DNA of 64,000 nucleotides, from positions 62,001 through 126,000 of the forward strand of contig NZ_CP072801.1 of the NCBI RefSeq assembly GCF_017901135.1. The letters are read 5' to 3'. The translations under genes were made by a program, and so were the position numbers. This DNA comes from Thiothrix litoralis. GTDB lineage: Bacteria; Pseudomonadota; Gammaproteobacteria; Thiotrichales; Thiotrichaceae. The notes beneath the pieces are model-generated. The model made no database searches. It was given only the letters and a program-made list of their open reading frames with translations, and was not told the DNA's origin. Positions 55,449 through 64,000 of the stretch are shown here, one piece after another; position 1 is the stretch's first letter; each line of letters begins with the position of its first letter.

Positions 55449-56101
55449 GCAACAGGCTCCTCTTTGCGGGAAATATCCCAGATCAAATGTTCATCCAGCA
55501 TCCGCGCCGCAAACATGGTCAGAACCACCACTGCTGCAAACGAAAAAGCCCCAGCATTCGCCTCAATACGGGCGAGATTGCCAAACTGCACCAGCCCGGC
55601 GAGAATGGCAATCACGAATACGTCGACCATTGACCAACGCCCCACGTATTCGGTAATTTTGTATAAGCGCATCCGGTCATGCTGACGCCAGCGTGACTTA
55701 CGCTGGATGCTGATCAACAGGAATGCGATGGAAAACAGTTTCAGTAAGGGTACAAACACACTGGCAACAAACACGATCAGTGCCAACGGCCACTGCCCGG
55801 CTTCCAGCAAATGCAATACGCCACTGATAATGGTGTCAGGCTGCCCTTGCCCCAGCATGTAAACACTCATCACGGGCAGCATGTTGGCGGGAATATACAG
55901 GATGATGGAAGCAATCAGTAATGCCCACGTCACTTCCACGCTGTTATTGTGTTCCCGCCGCTGGATGCGAGCGCCGCAACGGGGGCAGGACATAACCTCA
56001 TACTTGCCCAAGTGTGCAGGTTGTTTGCTCAGGTTGCCACAAACCTGGCACTGCACCAATCCCGCTTCACGGGCGGTATGTAACTCAGATGCGTTGCTCA
56101 T
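55445..56101 (-). CDS. pqiA: PqiA-type membrane protein, second half
   Basis: 218 aa with a zinc-ribbon start (CQVCGNL, CPRCGARI) and four membrane helices. E. coli PqiA is one ~417-aa chain with two such units; here each is a separate gene. Overlaps pqiB by ATGA and the first half by 17 bases, so translation is coupled. Confidence 0.92.
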   Translation of the reverse strand: MSNASELHTAREAGLVQCQVCGNLSKQPAHLGKYEVMSCPRCGARIQRREHNNSVEVTWALLIASIILYIPANMLPVMSVYMLGQGQPDTIISGVLHLLEAGQWPLALIVFVASVFVPLLKLFSIAFLLISIQRKSRWRQHDRMRLYKITEYVGRWSMVDVFVIAILAGLVQFGNLARIEANAGAFSFAAVVVLTMFAARMLDEHLIWDISRKEEPVA

Positions 56102-56744
56102 GCGGCTTTACCTTGCGGGTTTTGTCCAGCTCACGCCAGACGGTGAAGGGGTCGAGCATGGCGCTTGCCGCCGCCATTGTGAAAATCAGCCCTGCAAACG
56201 ACCACAATGACGTACCAATAATCAGGGTTGCTACGTCGCCCAGCTTGACGACGGAAACCAGCACCCCCAGCATGAAAATTTCCAGCATTCCCCACGGCTT
56301 GATCTCGCGCATCCAGCGGTACAGAAAAATGGCGAATGACGATTCCCAGCGGTTGCGGATGGTCAGTGTCACCACCAATAGCGCCAGCAACTCAAACAAG
56401 GGGAATACGATAATATTCAGCACGATCAACACTGCCACAAGCCGGTATTCCTGATTCCAGAACGCCACGCTGGCGCCAAACAGGTGCATTTCCTGCTCCT
56501 GGCCTTGTGCTCGCAGCCCCAGCAGGGGAAACAGATTAGTCAACGCAAACAGAATCAGCCCTGCCAGCGTCAATGCCATGACGGCATCAACCATGTTGGG
56601 GCGGTTACGGTACAGGGTTTCGCCGCAAAAAGTGCAATAGGCTGTTTTACCCGCTGCAATAGGGCGATAACGGTGTAACTGGCCGCATTCGGGGCAGGCA
56701 ACATCAGGAAGATCACTCATGAAAAAATTTGGGCATATAGCCAT
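56085..56744 (-). CDS. pqiA: PqiA-type membrane protein, first half
   Basis: 219 aa with a zinc-ribbon start (CPECGQL, CTFCGETL) and four membrane helices, homologous to the next gene. First gene of the pqiA-pqiA-pqiB-pqiC operon, which is thought to move lipids between the two membranes. A shorter start at MSDLPDVACPEC (codon 9) is also possible. Confidence 0.92.
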   Translation of the reverse strand: MAICPNFFMSDLPDVACPECGQLHRYRPIAAGKTAYCTFCGETLYRNRPNMVDAVMALTLAGLILFALTNLFPLLGLRAQGQEQEMHLFGASVAFWNQEYRLVAVLIVLNIIVFPLFELLALLVVTLTIRNRWESSFAIFLYRWMREIKPWGMLEIFMLGVLVSVVKLGDVATLIIGTSLWSFAGLIFTMAAASAMLDPFTVWRELDKTRKVKPHEQRI

Positions 56745-56812
56745 CCATTTAAAACTTGAATCAGTGTAATAGAATTCGGGGTAATAAAATATAGCAGTGG
56801 GAGAATCAAAAT

Positions 56813-56830
56813 GGGGGAGCCTAAGCCCCC
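56813..56830 (-). terminator. Hairpin terminator after the outer membrane protein gene
   Basis: GGGGG and CCCCC arms around AGCCTAAG; on the minus strand the stem is followed by ATTTTG. Suitably placed to end the 56898-58079 transcript. Confidence 0.55.
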
Positions 56831-56897
56831 CCAGCCGACGCTGGCTCTTGACAGGAAACCATAACGTCAGACGAACAAAACGTGATGAAAAATGTGG

Positions 56898-58079
56898 TTA
56901 TTTCAGGCGGTAAGTGACACCCATGAACAAGGACTTGTCCACTTCGTCGTTACCATTGCCGCCGATGTCATCATCTACCTTGGTCAGTGCTGCTACGGTG
57001 TCAAACGCTAGCTTGTTGCTGAGGTAGTAACGGTAAGTAGAGCTTGCTGCGTTGGTGGTAGTGTCCTGACCTGTGGTGTCATTGTGGTCATAATTCACTG
57101 CCCAGCTATTCAGCCAGTCAATCCGGTCAGATACTTCATGCGTCAAGCTCATGTTGTTGTTCGCGGTGTAGCTTTTGTCGTTATCACGCAAAATGGCGGA
57201 GGCAGACGCTTCATTGGAGAACTGGGTACGGTTGCTCAAAGGCTTATGGTATTCCGCAGCAACATCAAGTGCTGGCTTGGTATTGCCACCGTCATAGTCC
57301 TTGAGCACTTCGCTCAGGCCAGCTTTGACCAGCCAGCCGTATTTACGGGTGGAAATGCGTTCGTTGACCAGCACGTCGTAGGACTTCAGGATACCGACTG
57401 CCCCCAGCTCGCCATTGGTTTTACCGGAAGCTTTCATGACTGCTTCCATATCGGCAATCCAGTTTTGCTGGTAATCGGCAGCCCCGTACTTGGCGCGGTA
57501 TTCGCTTTCTTTGGCAATGATGTTGGCAATTTGGTTGTATTCAGCCTTGCTCAGGTCGCCGCTCAGCTTGTTTTTGTCACGCAGGGCTTCTACCAGACGC
57601 ATAGCCTGTGCCATTGGGGTGACATTCACAACCCGACCATAACCGACACCTGCGCCGACTTTGACACGTGGATCATCCGCGCCTTTTTTGACGCCGATTT
57701 CACCGTCGGTATACCAGAATGCGCCTTTACTGTTTGGCTGGAAATATTTGTTCATGCCAACCGCGCCAGTGCCAATGTAGTTTTCTTGGGTATCATCGCC
57801 TGCATTAGAGCCGCGCTTGGAAGAACCTTGCAAATCGCCAGTGATATTGATGTCGCGATCAGGCGAGCTGAAAACGCGATCGTAGTTCATGTCAATGTTC
57901 AGATCGTGGCTGGTTTGATCTTGGTTGCCGCTGTTGACGTTCAGGCGGCCTGATACATAGGCATCTTCATAGGCGCTGGTTGGCTGTTCATAGTCATACA
58001 GGGTAACATCAGCCATTGCAGGGGCAGTTACGCCCAAAACCGCAGCGGCAACGCTTAATGTCAGAATGTGCTTTTTCAT
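56898..58079 (-). CDS. Outer membrane beta-barrel (porin-like) protein
   Basis: 393 aa. Signal peptide with cleavage after APAMA. Alternating short strands and the C-terminal SLFMGVTYRLK are typical of barrel proteins, with a helical insert (about 150-215) that is unusual. Family not recognised. A long leader and a palindrome over its -10 box (58132-58148) suggest regulation. Monocistronic with its own terminator. Confidence 0.75.
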   Translation of the reverse strand: MKKHILTLSVAAAVLGVTAPAMADVTLYDYEQPTSAYEDAYVSGRLNVNSGNQDQTSHDLNIDMNYDRVFSSPDRDINITGDLQGSSKRGSNAGDDTQENYIGTGAVGMNKYFQPNSKGAFWYTDGEIGVKKGADDPRVKVGAGVGYGRVVNVTPMAQAMRLVEALRDKNKLSGDLSKAEYNQIANIIAKESEYRAKYGAADYQQNWIADMEAVMKASGKTNGELGAVGILKSYDVLVNERISTRKYGWLVKAGLSEVLKDYDGGNTKPALDVAAEYHKPLSNRTQFSNEASASAILRDNDKSYTANNNMSLTHEVSDRIDWLNSWAVNYDHNDTTGQDTTTNAASSTYRYYLSNKLAFDTVAALTKVDDDIGGNGNDEVDKSLFMGVTYRLK

Positions 58080-58131
58080 GTTCTAATCTCCATAAATTTT
58101 CATAAAACTTACCGAAAAATGTTTCGTAGTT

Positions 58132-58148
58132 ACCACTATTATAGTGGT
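58132..58148 (-). promoter_or_regulatory. Palindromic operator overlapping a -10 box
   Basis: On the minus strand ACCACTATAATAGTGGT is a perfect inverted repeat with 8-base arms and holds a consensus TATAAT. It lies 53 bases or more upstream of the outer membrane protein start. A repressor binding here would cover the promoter. On the plus strand the stem is followed by a short T-run, so a terminator is the alternative reading. Confidence 0.5.
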
Positions 58149-58304
58149 TTTTCTGCGTCACTTGTAGGTAAGACGCACCATGTTGTAATAAAGTCACAAC
58201 TTTTTTCAAAAAAATGTAAGTTACGGGCTGCATTGTCTACGGTGTGACTTTACTGCTGCTGAATTTGTCGAACTACTTTTGCTCACTTATGCTGGAAAAA
58301 ACAA

Positions 58305-59639
58305 ATGGATAATCCGCTGACAAGCCTGACCATTGCGGTCTTGTTACTCATAATTAATGGTTTTTTTGTCGCTGCTGAATTTGCGCTCGTCAAGGCTAAA
58401 AGCGTGCGTATTGACCAACTGGCCAATCAGGGCATCCGCTCGGCAGTGCTGATCCGCAAGATTCTGGGGAATCTGGAATCCTACCTCGCCGCCTGCCAGT
58501 TGGGTATTACCATGGCCTCCCTCGGGTTGGGCTGGGTCGGTGAGCCTGCCATTGCTGCCTTGCTGGAACCCTTGTTCCGTGAATGGGGAATGTCGGAAGA
58601 TACTTTGCATACCAGTTCCTTCCTGTTGGGCTTTTTGCTGTTCTCGTCGCTGCATATTGTGGTGGGTGAGCAAGTGCCGAAAACCTTTGCGATCCGCAAG
58701 CCGGAGCCGATGTCCTTGTGGGTGGCTTACCCGTTACAGGGATTTTATCTGATGGCTTGGCCGCTGAATCGCCTGCTGAGCCTGACGACCTCTTTCATCC
58801 TGAATCGTTTTGGGGTGGAAGAAGCTTCCCACGCCGATGTCATGACGGGGGAAGAGCTGCGGGACATGATTGGGGTGTCCGGCGAACATGGTGCTATCGA
58901 AACCGGACAGGCTGAAATGCTGCACAACCTGTTCAAATTCGACGAACGCACGGTGCAAGAAGTCATGGTGTCCACGCAGGAGACCGATATGCTGAATATC
59001 CAGCATACGCCAGAGGAAAACATGGCGATGATTCGACGCACCTCGCACTCACGCTTCCCGGTGGTGGATGGTGATACCGATAATCTGCTCGGCTTATTGC
59101 TGACCAAAGACCTGTTCAATGCCATGCTGGATGGCAAGGAAAAGCCGTGGGAACACCTGCATGACTACATCCGTCCCCCGCTGGTAGTGCCAGAAACCCT
59201 GCCGGTGGCGCGTTTGTTCGACACCATGCGCAGCCAGCAAGATCACATGGCCTTTGTGGTGGACGAGTACGGCGCGTTTGTCGGTCAACTGACGCTGGAA
59301 GACTTGCTGGAAGAAATCGTCGGTGAAATCGCTGATGAAATGGATGAAAACGAATCCGAATACCCGATTACCCAGATTGAAGAGGGCGTATGGGAAGCGC
59401 ATGGCCTCTTGCCTGTCAGTGATATGGAAAAAGCTTTGGGTGTGGATGTCCCCGACGATCTGGATGCCAATACCCTGTCTGGCCTGTTCATGTTGAAGCT
59501 GCAACGCATCCCGGAGGCTGGAGACACGATTGATTGCTGTGGTTTCCAACTCAAGGTGATGTCCTTGAATGGGCATCGCGTCGATAAAGTACGCTTGGAA
59601 GCCATTAACGCTGATACTTTTTCACCAACGGATATTTGA
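58305..59639 (+). CDS. CNNM/CorC-type membrane protein (DUF21-CBS-CorC)
   Basis: 444 aa. N-terminal DUF21 membrane domain (LLLIINGFFVAAEFALVKAK, LAACQLGITMASLGLGW), a CBS pair (about 200-335) containing VMVSTQETDM, and a C-terminal CorC_HlyC domain. This family takes part in magnesium or cobalt efflux and resistance. Four bases before an mgtE gene, so the two probably work together in Mg2+ balance. Confidence 0.92.
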   Translation: MDNPLTSLTIAVLLLIINGFFVAAEFALVKAKSVRIDQLANQGIRSAVLIRKILGNLESYLAACQLGITMASLGLGWVGEPAIAALLEPLFREWGMSEDTLHTSSFLLGFLLFSSLHIVVGEQVPKTFAIRKPEPMSLWVAYPLQGFYLMAWPLNRLLSLTTSFILNRFGVEEASHADVMTGEELRDMIGVSGEHGAIETGQAEMLHNLFKFDERTVQEVMVSTQETDMLNIQHTPEENMAMIRRTSHSRFPVVDGDTDNLLGLLLTKDLFNAMLDGKEKPWEHLHDYIRPPLVVPETLPVARLFDTMRSQQDHMAFVVDEYGAFVGQLTLEDLLEEIVGEIADEMDENESEYPITQIEEGVWEAHGLLPVSDMEKALGVDVPDDLDANTLSGLFMLKLQRIPEAGDTIDCCGFQLKVMSLNGHRVDKVRLEAINADTFSPTDI

Positions 59640-59642
59640 TTC

Positions 59643-61007
59643 ATGACGAGCAGCACGCCCACCCGAAACCATGCCGAATTCGACCCGATTGCGTTGGTGA
59701 TTGATTTACACGAGCGCAATGAACCGCAAGGCATCCGCGATTTTTTACAGGCACAGGATGAAGTAGAGGTTGCCCACCTGCTGGAATCGCTGCCACCCCG
59801 CGAACGCCGTTACATCTGGGAGTTCATCCCGGCTACCTGTCAGGCCGACGTGCTGGAAGAACTCGATGATGGGGTACGCAACAACCTGCTGGAAACCTTG
59901 CCAGAGGAAAGCGTTATCCACGCCATCCGGGAAATGGAAGTGGCGGAGCAAGTGGATTTGCTGGAATCCGTTTCTGATCGCTTGGCTGGGGTTATCCTCA
60001 AATCCCTGACCGAAGGCGAACGCAGCGCCATCCAGCAGCGCCGCCAGTACCCGGAAGAATCCGCCGGGCGTTACATGGATACCGAATGGATTGCCATCCG
60101 CGCCGACATCACGCTGGATGTGGTGGCGCGTTACCTCAAACGGCTGGATGCCTTGCCCCCGCACACCGACGGCCTGATGGTGATTGACCGGGAAGGCTAT
60201 TACCAAGGCAAGCTTTCCCTCAGCAGCCTGCTGACCGGGGATGGTAGCAAGCGCGTGGCCGATGTCATGCAAGCGGATGCTGACAAAGTAGGCGTGCTGG
60301 ATTTGAGCGAAGACTGGGTGAATTTGTTTGAGGAACGCGAAACCGAATCCATTGCCGTGGTGGATGACGACGGTAAATTGGTCGGGCGCATTGCGGTTGA
60401 CGATGCCCTCGATATTATTCGCGAACTGGCTGACCATCAGGTCATGCACATGGCAGGTCTGAATGAGGATGAAGATCTGTTTGCCCCGATTATTCCTTCC
60501 GCCAAACGCCGCATGTTTTGGCTGGGGATTAATCTGCTCACCGCGTTTCTGGCTTCCTCAGTAATTGGCTTGTTTGCTGCCACGCTGGAAAAACTGGTGG
60601 CGCTGGCGGTGCTGATGCCGATTGTGGCCAGCATGGGTGGCATTGCGGGTAGTCAAACCCTGACACTTGCGATTCGGGGTTTGGCGCTGGGTCAAATCAG
60701 TGTGGCTAATACCCGCTGGCTGGCGATCAAGGAGGTGGTGATTGCAGGTATTAACGGGGTAGTGTGGGCAATGGTGGTCGGGCTGATTGCTTGGCTGTGG
60801 TTCCATGACCCCAAGCTCGCGGGTGTGTTGGCGGCGGCGATGATCATCAATCAATTTGCCGCTGCTATCGCTGGGCTGTCGGTGCCTTTGGTACTGGAAC
60901 GTATGGGTATTGACCCTGCCTTATCGGGGTCGGTTATCCTTACTACCGTGACGGATGTGGTAGGCTTTATGAGCTTTCTCGGCTTGGCAACGTGGCTGTT
61001 GCTATGA
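59643..61007 (+). CDS. mgtE: Magnesium transporter MgtE
   Basis: 454 aa, complete. Cytosolic N domain with MgtE repeats (about 20-135), CBS pair (about 140-260), then five membrane helices with PIVASMGGIAGSQTLTLAIRG and SVILTTVTDVVGF. MgtE is a channel gated by internal Mg2+ through the N and CBS domains. Follows the CNNM/CorC gene by 3 bases. No Mg2+ riboswitch was seen upstream. Confidence 0.96.
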   Translation: MTSSTPTRNHAEFDPIALVIDLHERNEPQGIRDFLQAQDEVEVAHLLESLPPRERRYIWEFIPATCQADVLEELDDGVRNNLLETLPEESVIHAIREMEVAEQVDLLESVSDRLAGVILKSLTEGERSAIQQRRQYPEESAGRYMDTEWIAIRADITLDVVARYLKRLDALPPHTDGLMVIDREGYYQGKLSLSSLLTGDGSKRVADVMQADADKVGVLDLSEDWVNLFEERETESIAVVDDDGKLVGRIAVDDALDIIRELADHQVMHMAGLNEDEDLFAPIIPSAKRRMFWLGINLLTAFLASSVIGLFAATLEKLVALAVLMPIVASMGGIAGSQTLTLAIRGLALGQISVANTRWLAIKEVVIAGINGVVWAMVVGLIAWLWFHDPKLAGVLAAAMIINQFAAAIAGLSVPLVLERMGIDPALSGSVILTTVTDVVGFMSFLGLATWLLL

Positions 61008-61057
61008 GGTGGCGGGCTAACATCCCGCGATTGGCTAACAAAAATTAGGGGAAAAAC

Positions 61058-62386
61058 ATGGCAGAGTCCAAAGAGCTCTTGGAAGCCAGTAAAGAAGATC
61101 TACTGCAAACCACCGATATAGTACAGGACTGGGTTATTGCTAACCTGTTTAGTCTTGATCGCCTGATTCAGTATGGTATCGCCATTCTGGGGCTGGTGGT
61201 GGCGTTTTATATCAGCCAGTGGGTGCGTAAACGTTTTCCGGCACCACTGGAAGGTAAGTACCTGCCGCTGAAACAATTGCTGTATCGGCTGTTACGCCGC
61301 CTTTCTTTTCCGCTGATTCTCGTGCTGTGGACGCGTCTGGCGATGTTTGTCTATCATGAGCTAAAAATACCCTACGTGATCATGAATACGATCAATGATC
61401 TGGCCTTTGCTTGGGCAATGATTCGCTTGGTTTCGGCGTTTATCACCAATCCAACGGTGAGCCGTTCCGTGGCAACCTTGATCTGGGGGATTGCGGCGCT
61501 CGACATCCTCGGCTACTTATCCAAAATCGTTGATTGGCTGGAAAGCATCAAGCTGGGGTCTGACAAGGATGCCTTCACCTTGTATGACGTGGTGTCTTCG
61601 AGTTTGTCCGTGGCGGCGTTTGTGTGGTTGGCCTTGGTGACAGCCAATCTGATTGAACGCTCGCTGTACAATAATCCCAACCTGAGCGTTTCCACCCAAG
61701 CCTTGCTGGGGAAAGTCTCCAAATTCATGTTGCTGATGCTGGCGTTCTTGGTCGGTTTGAACATGGTGGGGGTAGACCTAACGACCTTTGCATTCTTTGG
61801 CGGTGCAGTGGGTATCGGGATCGGGCTGGGCTTGCAGAAAGTCTTTTCCAACCTGATTGCGGGCATTATTTTGTTGATGGATAAATCCATCAAGCCGGGG
61901 GATACCATTGTGGTCGGTGGACGTTATGGGCGGGTAAACCTGCTGAGCGCCCGTTACGTGTCGATGATCACGCGGGATGGCACGGAGCATCTGATCCCTA
62001 ATGATGAGCTGATCAATAATCAGGTGGAAAACTGGTCGTACAGCGATACCAATGTGCGCCTGAGAATCCCGGTGGGTGTGCATTACAATACCGATGTCAA
62101 AAAAGCGATGGCCTTGTGTGTCGAGGCCGCTTTAGAAACCCCTCGGATACTCAAACATCCGGGGCCGGTTTGCCTGCTGAAAGGCTTCGGTGACAACTCG
62201 GTGGACTTGGAACAACGTATTTGGGTCAGCGATCCCATGAATGGTTGTGCTAATGTTAAGAGTGCCGTGATGTTACGCATTTGGGAGAAATTCCACGAGC
62301 ACGGCATCGAAATTCCTTACCCGCAGCGTGATTTGCATGTGCGTAGTGTGGATGAGGCGGTGGTGAAACAATTCGTGTCAAAATAA
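61058..62386 (+). CDS. MscS-family mechanosensitive channel
   Basis: 442 aa. Several N-terminal helices, then the MscS core: FAFFGGAVGIGIGLGLQKVF (pore helix), KSIKPGDTIVVGGRYGRVNL and LIPNDELINNQVENWSYSD. Opens under membrane tension to release solutes after osmotic down-shock. ATG at 61058 follows a GGGGAAAA-type site; 50 bases after mgtE. Confidence 0.93.
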   Translation: MAESKELLEASKEDLLQTTDIVQDWVIANLFSLDRLIQYGIAILGLVVAFYISQWVRKRFPAPLEGKYLPLKQLLYRLLRRLSFPLILVLWTRLAMFVYHELKIPYVIMNTINDLAFAWAMIRLVSAFITNPTVSRSVATLIWGIAALDILGYLSKIVDWLESIKLGSDKDAFTLYDVVSSSLSVAAFVWLALVTANLIERSLYNNPNLSVSTQALLGKVSKFMLLMLAFLVGLNMVGVDLTTFAFFGGAVGIGIGLGLQKVFSNLIAGIILLMDKSIKPGDTIVVGGRYGRVNLLSARYVSMITRDGTEHLIPNDELINNQVENWSYSDTNVRLRIPVGVHYNTDVKKAMALCVEAALETPRILKHPGPVCLLKGFGDNSVDLEQRIWVSDPMNGCANVKSAVMLRIWEKFHEHGIEIPYPQRDLHVRSVDEAVVKQFVSK

Positions 62387-62408
62387 GTGAGGGATTAGCG
62401 AGGTATCT

Positions 62409-63530
62409 ATGTACCATCCTGAACAACGATTGTTTGGTGGCTGGTTACTGGCATTTACGCTGGTTTTATTGTTGATGCTGCCTTTTCCCGTGGCGGCAGG
62501 GGTAAGTGCCGTGAAAACCGTTGATGGCCTCAAGCAACCGTGGGGCATGGCGTTTCTGCCTGATGGTGAAATCCTCATCAGCGAACGTTCCGGCACTTTG
62601 CGCCGCATCCACAACGGCAAGTTGCTGGCTGCACCCGTTAGCGGCTTGCCCGCCATTGAAGAACACGGGCAAGGCGGCTTGCTGGGTCTTGCCCTTCACC
62701 CCCAGTTTGCTAAAAACCACTGGCTGTATGTTGCCTATGCTGGTAAGGGTAAAGGGGGTTACAGCACCCATTTGGCGCGTGGGCAGTATCAGGATGGCGC
62801 ACTCACCCAGTGGCAAGTGCTGTTTGAAGCCACGCCAAAATCAGACCCAGGGCAGCATTTCGGTGGAAGGATTGTGTTTGATCGTGCCGGTTATGTCTAT
62901 CTCAGTCTAGGCGACCGGGGAGAGCGTGATAGTGCGCAAGACCTTTCCAGCCATGCGGGCAGCGTGATTCGCCTGCATGATGATGGGCGGATTCCTGCCG
63001 ATAATCCTTTCGTTAATACACCCGGCGCGAAACCAGAAATCTACAGCTATGGCCACCGCAATATGCAGTGTATGGCGCTGCACCCCGTTAGTGGACAGGT
63101 CTGGACGTGTGAACATGGGCCGCAAGGTGGCGATGAGGTCAATATCGAAGGCGCCGGAGCCAACTACGGCTGGCCTGTCATTACTTACGGCGAGGAATAC
63201 GGTGGCGGTGCTGTCGGGAAAGGGGCAACGCAACAGGAGGGCATGGAACAGCCCGTACTTTACTGGAAGCCATCCATCGCGCCTTCCGGCATGGCTTTTT
63301 ATACGGGGGATAAATACCCTGCTTGGCGCGGTAATCTATTTGTTGGCGCACTCAAGTCTGAGCTGGTTTCCCGCGTGACACTGGATGGCAACCGCTACGT
63401 CAGTGAGGAGCGTTTGCTGGAAAATGCCATCGGGCGCATCCGTGATATTCAGCAAGCGCCGGATGGTTATTTGTATGTGTTAACCGATGAGGATGAGGGC
63501 GGCTTGTATCGACTGGAAGCGTCGGATTAG
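62409..63530 (+). CDS. PQQ-type soluble aldose/sorbosone dehydrogenase-like protein
   Basis: 373 aa with an N-terminal signal peptide (ends near PVAAG), so periplasmic. Beta-propeller motifs are LKQPWGMAFLPDGEILISER, GQGGLLGLALHPQF, YGHRNMQCMALHP and EHGPQGGDEVNIEGAGANYG, as in E. coli YliI. These enzymes oxidise aldoses using PQQ. Starts 22 bases after mscS. Confidence 0.92.
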   Translation: MYHPEQRLFGGWLLAFTLVLLLMLPFPVAAGVSAVKTVDGLKQPWGMAFLPDGEILISERSGTLRRIHNGKLLAAPVSGLPAIEEHGQGGLLGLALHPQFAKNHWLYVAYAGKGKGGYSTHLARGQYQDGALTQWQVLFEATPKSDPGQHFGGRIVFDRAGYVYLSLGDRGERDSAQDLSSHAGSVIRLHDDGRIPADNPFVNTPGAKPEIYSYGHRNMQCMALHPVSGQVWTCEHGPQGGDEVNIEGAGANYGWPVITYGEEYGGGAVGKGATQQEGMEQPVLYWKPSIAPSGMAFYTGDKYPAWRGNLFVGALKSELVSRVTLDGNRYVSEERLLENAIGRIRDIQQAPDGYLYVLTDEDEGGLYRLEASD

Positions 63531-63610
63531 GAAATACAGCTCAGATGTTGCGGCGGGCGTAGGCAAGGGGTAATGTCTAAGCATTTTACCAGTCAAATGA
63601 GGAATGTCCT

Positions 63611-64000
63611 ATGCTCGACAACCATACCCTTGCAGTGCTCATTCTGACGGTGGTGGCGTTGTTCCTGTTCAGTCGCGAACGTATCCCGCTGGCAACGTCC
63701 TGTTTGCTGATCCTTGCTGCGTTGGCGGTGGGCTTTGCGTTATTTCCTTACCAAGGCTCTGACGGCGTGGTGGAACCCGTCGATTTTTTCTACGGTTTCG
63801 GGCATGAGGCGCTGATCGCGGTGTGCGCCTTGATGGTGGCGGGGCAAGGGCTGGTACGTACCGGGGCGCTCGAACCGGTTGGCTATATGCTTGCCAAACT
63901 TTGGGGCAAGCACCCGATGCTTTCCCTGTTGGCAACCCTGATCATTTCAGCGGTGTTGAGCGCTTTCATCAATAACACGCCGATTGTGGTATTGCTGATC
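63611..64000 (+). CDS. SLC13/DASS-type membrane permease (3' end beyond window)
   Basis: The first 130 codons are visible, starting at the ATG at 63611 behind AGGAAT. They include hydrophobic helices and the AFINNTPIVVLLI motif near the window end, which holds the SNNT-like signature of Na+/anion (SLC13/DASS) transporters. The substrate cannot be told from this part. Confidence 0.8.
   Translation, partial: MLDNHTLAVLILTVVALFLFSRERIPLATSCLLILAALAVGFALFPYQGSDGVVEPVDFFYGFGHEALIAVCALMVAGQGLVRTGALEPVGYMLAKLWGKHPMLSLLATLIISAVLSAFINNTPIVVLLI

Noticed and set aside
58080-58304. Mg2+ (M-box or mgtA-type) riboswitch before the CNNM/mgtE genes
   Set aside because: The 225-base gap shows only the palindrome and T/A-rich sequence, with none of the expected multi-stem layout.

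Overview
The window is a 64 kb chromosomal segment of a Gram-negative bacterium, most likely a gammaproteobacterium. FtsY-FtsE-FtsX, RsmD, MutY-YggX, a PqiABC set and a YheS-type ABC-F protein all have their closest familiar relatives there. Gene content and codon habit suggest a Thiothrix-like member of the Thiotrichales, but that is inference; no rRNA or marker gene settles it.

Layout. 2-3691: the end of a peptide-type ABC importer (two permeases and a fused double ATPase). 3699-6671 (minus): a zinc-ribbon gene and ftsX, ftsE, ftsY. 6715-12680: an M16 peptidase pair, rsmD, an NlpC/P60 lipoprotein and yheS. 12749-19779 is the most unusual locus. A near-perfect sigma-54 promoter drives two small proteins with acidic N-termini and amphipathic, glycine-rich cores, an HExxH metalloprotease, a 604-residue protein of unknown family and a degenerate aminotransferase-fold protein. 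A convergent sigma-54 activator closes the locus. 19896-25609: a 5'-3' exonuclease, a lipoprotein, an IS110-type element interrupted by an IS66-type element, yggX and mutY.

25667-44960 is an accessory region. It begins at tRNA-Gly(CCC) with a tyrosine recombinase and carries two apparently separate replication modules. One is a Toprim primase, an ATPase and iterons. The other is an HUH (phage gene A type) Rep at the end of a tightly overlapping gene chain. It also holds ProQ/FinO, DUF29, an orphan YefM antitoxin, an ISNCY-type element lodged among the iterons, and a second IS66 copy that cuts a membrane protein gene and a type I restriction hsdR. No attR (copy of the tRNA end) was found by eye, so the right border is uncertain. 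A kinase-like gene and a HAD phosphatase-like gene follow.

46364-64000 returns to ordinary chromosome: SulP transporter and UspA, an amylosucrase-type GH13 enzyme, an ECF sigma factor with a mechanosensitive-channel-type protein, a pqi operon with PqiA split in two, an outer membrane protein, CNNM/CorC and MgtE magnesium proteins, MscS, a PQQ-type sugar dehydrogenase and the start of an SLC13-type permease.

All family assignments are from reading motifs by eye; no database search was run.
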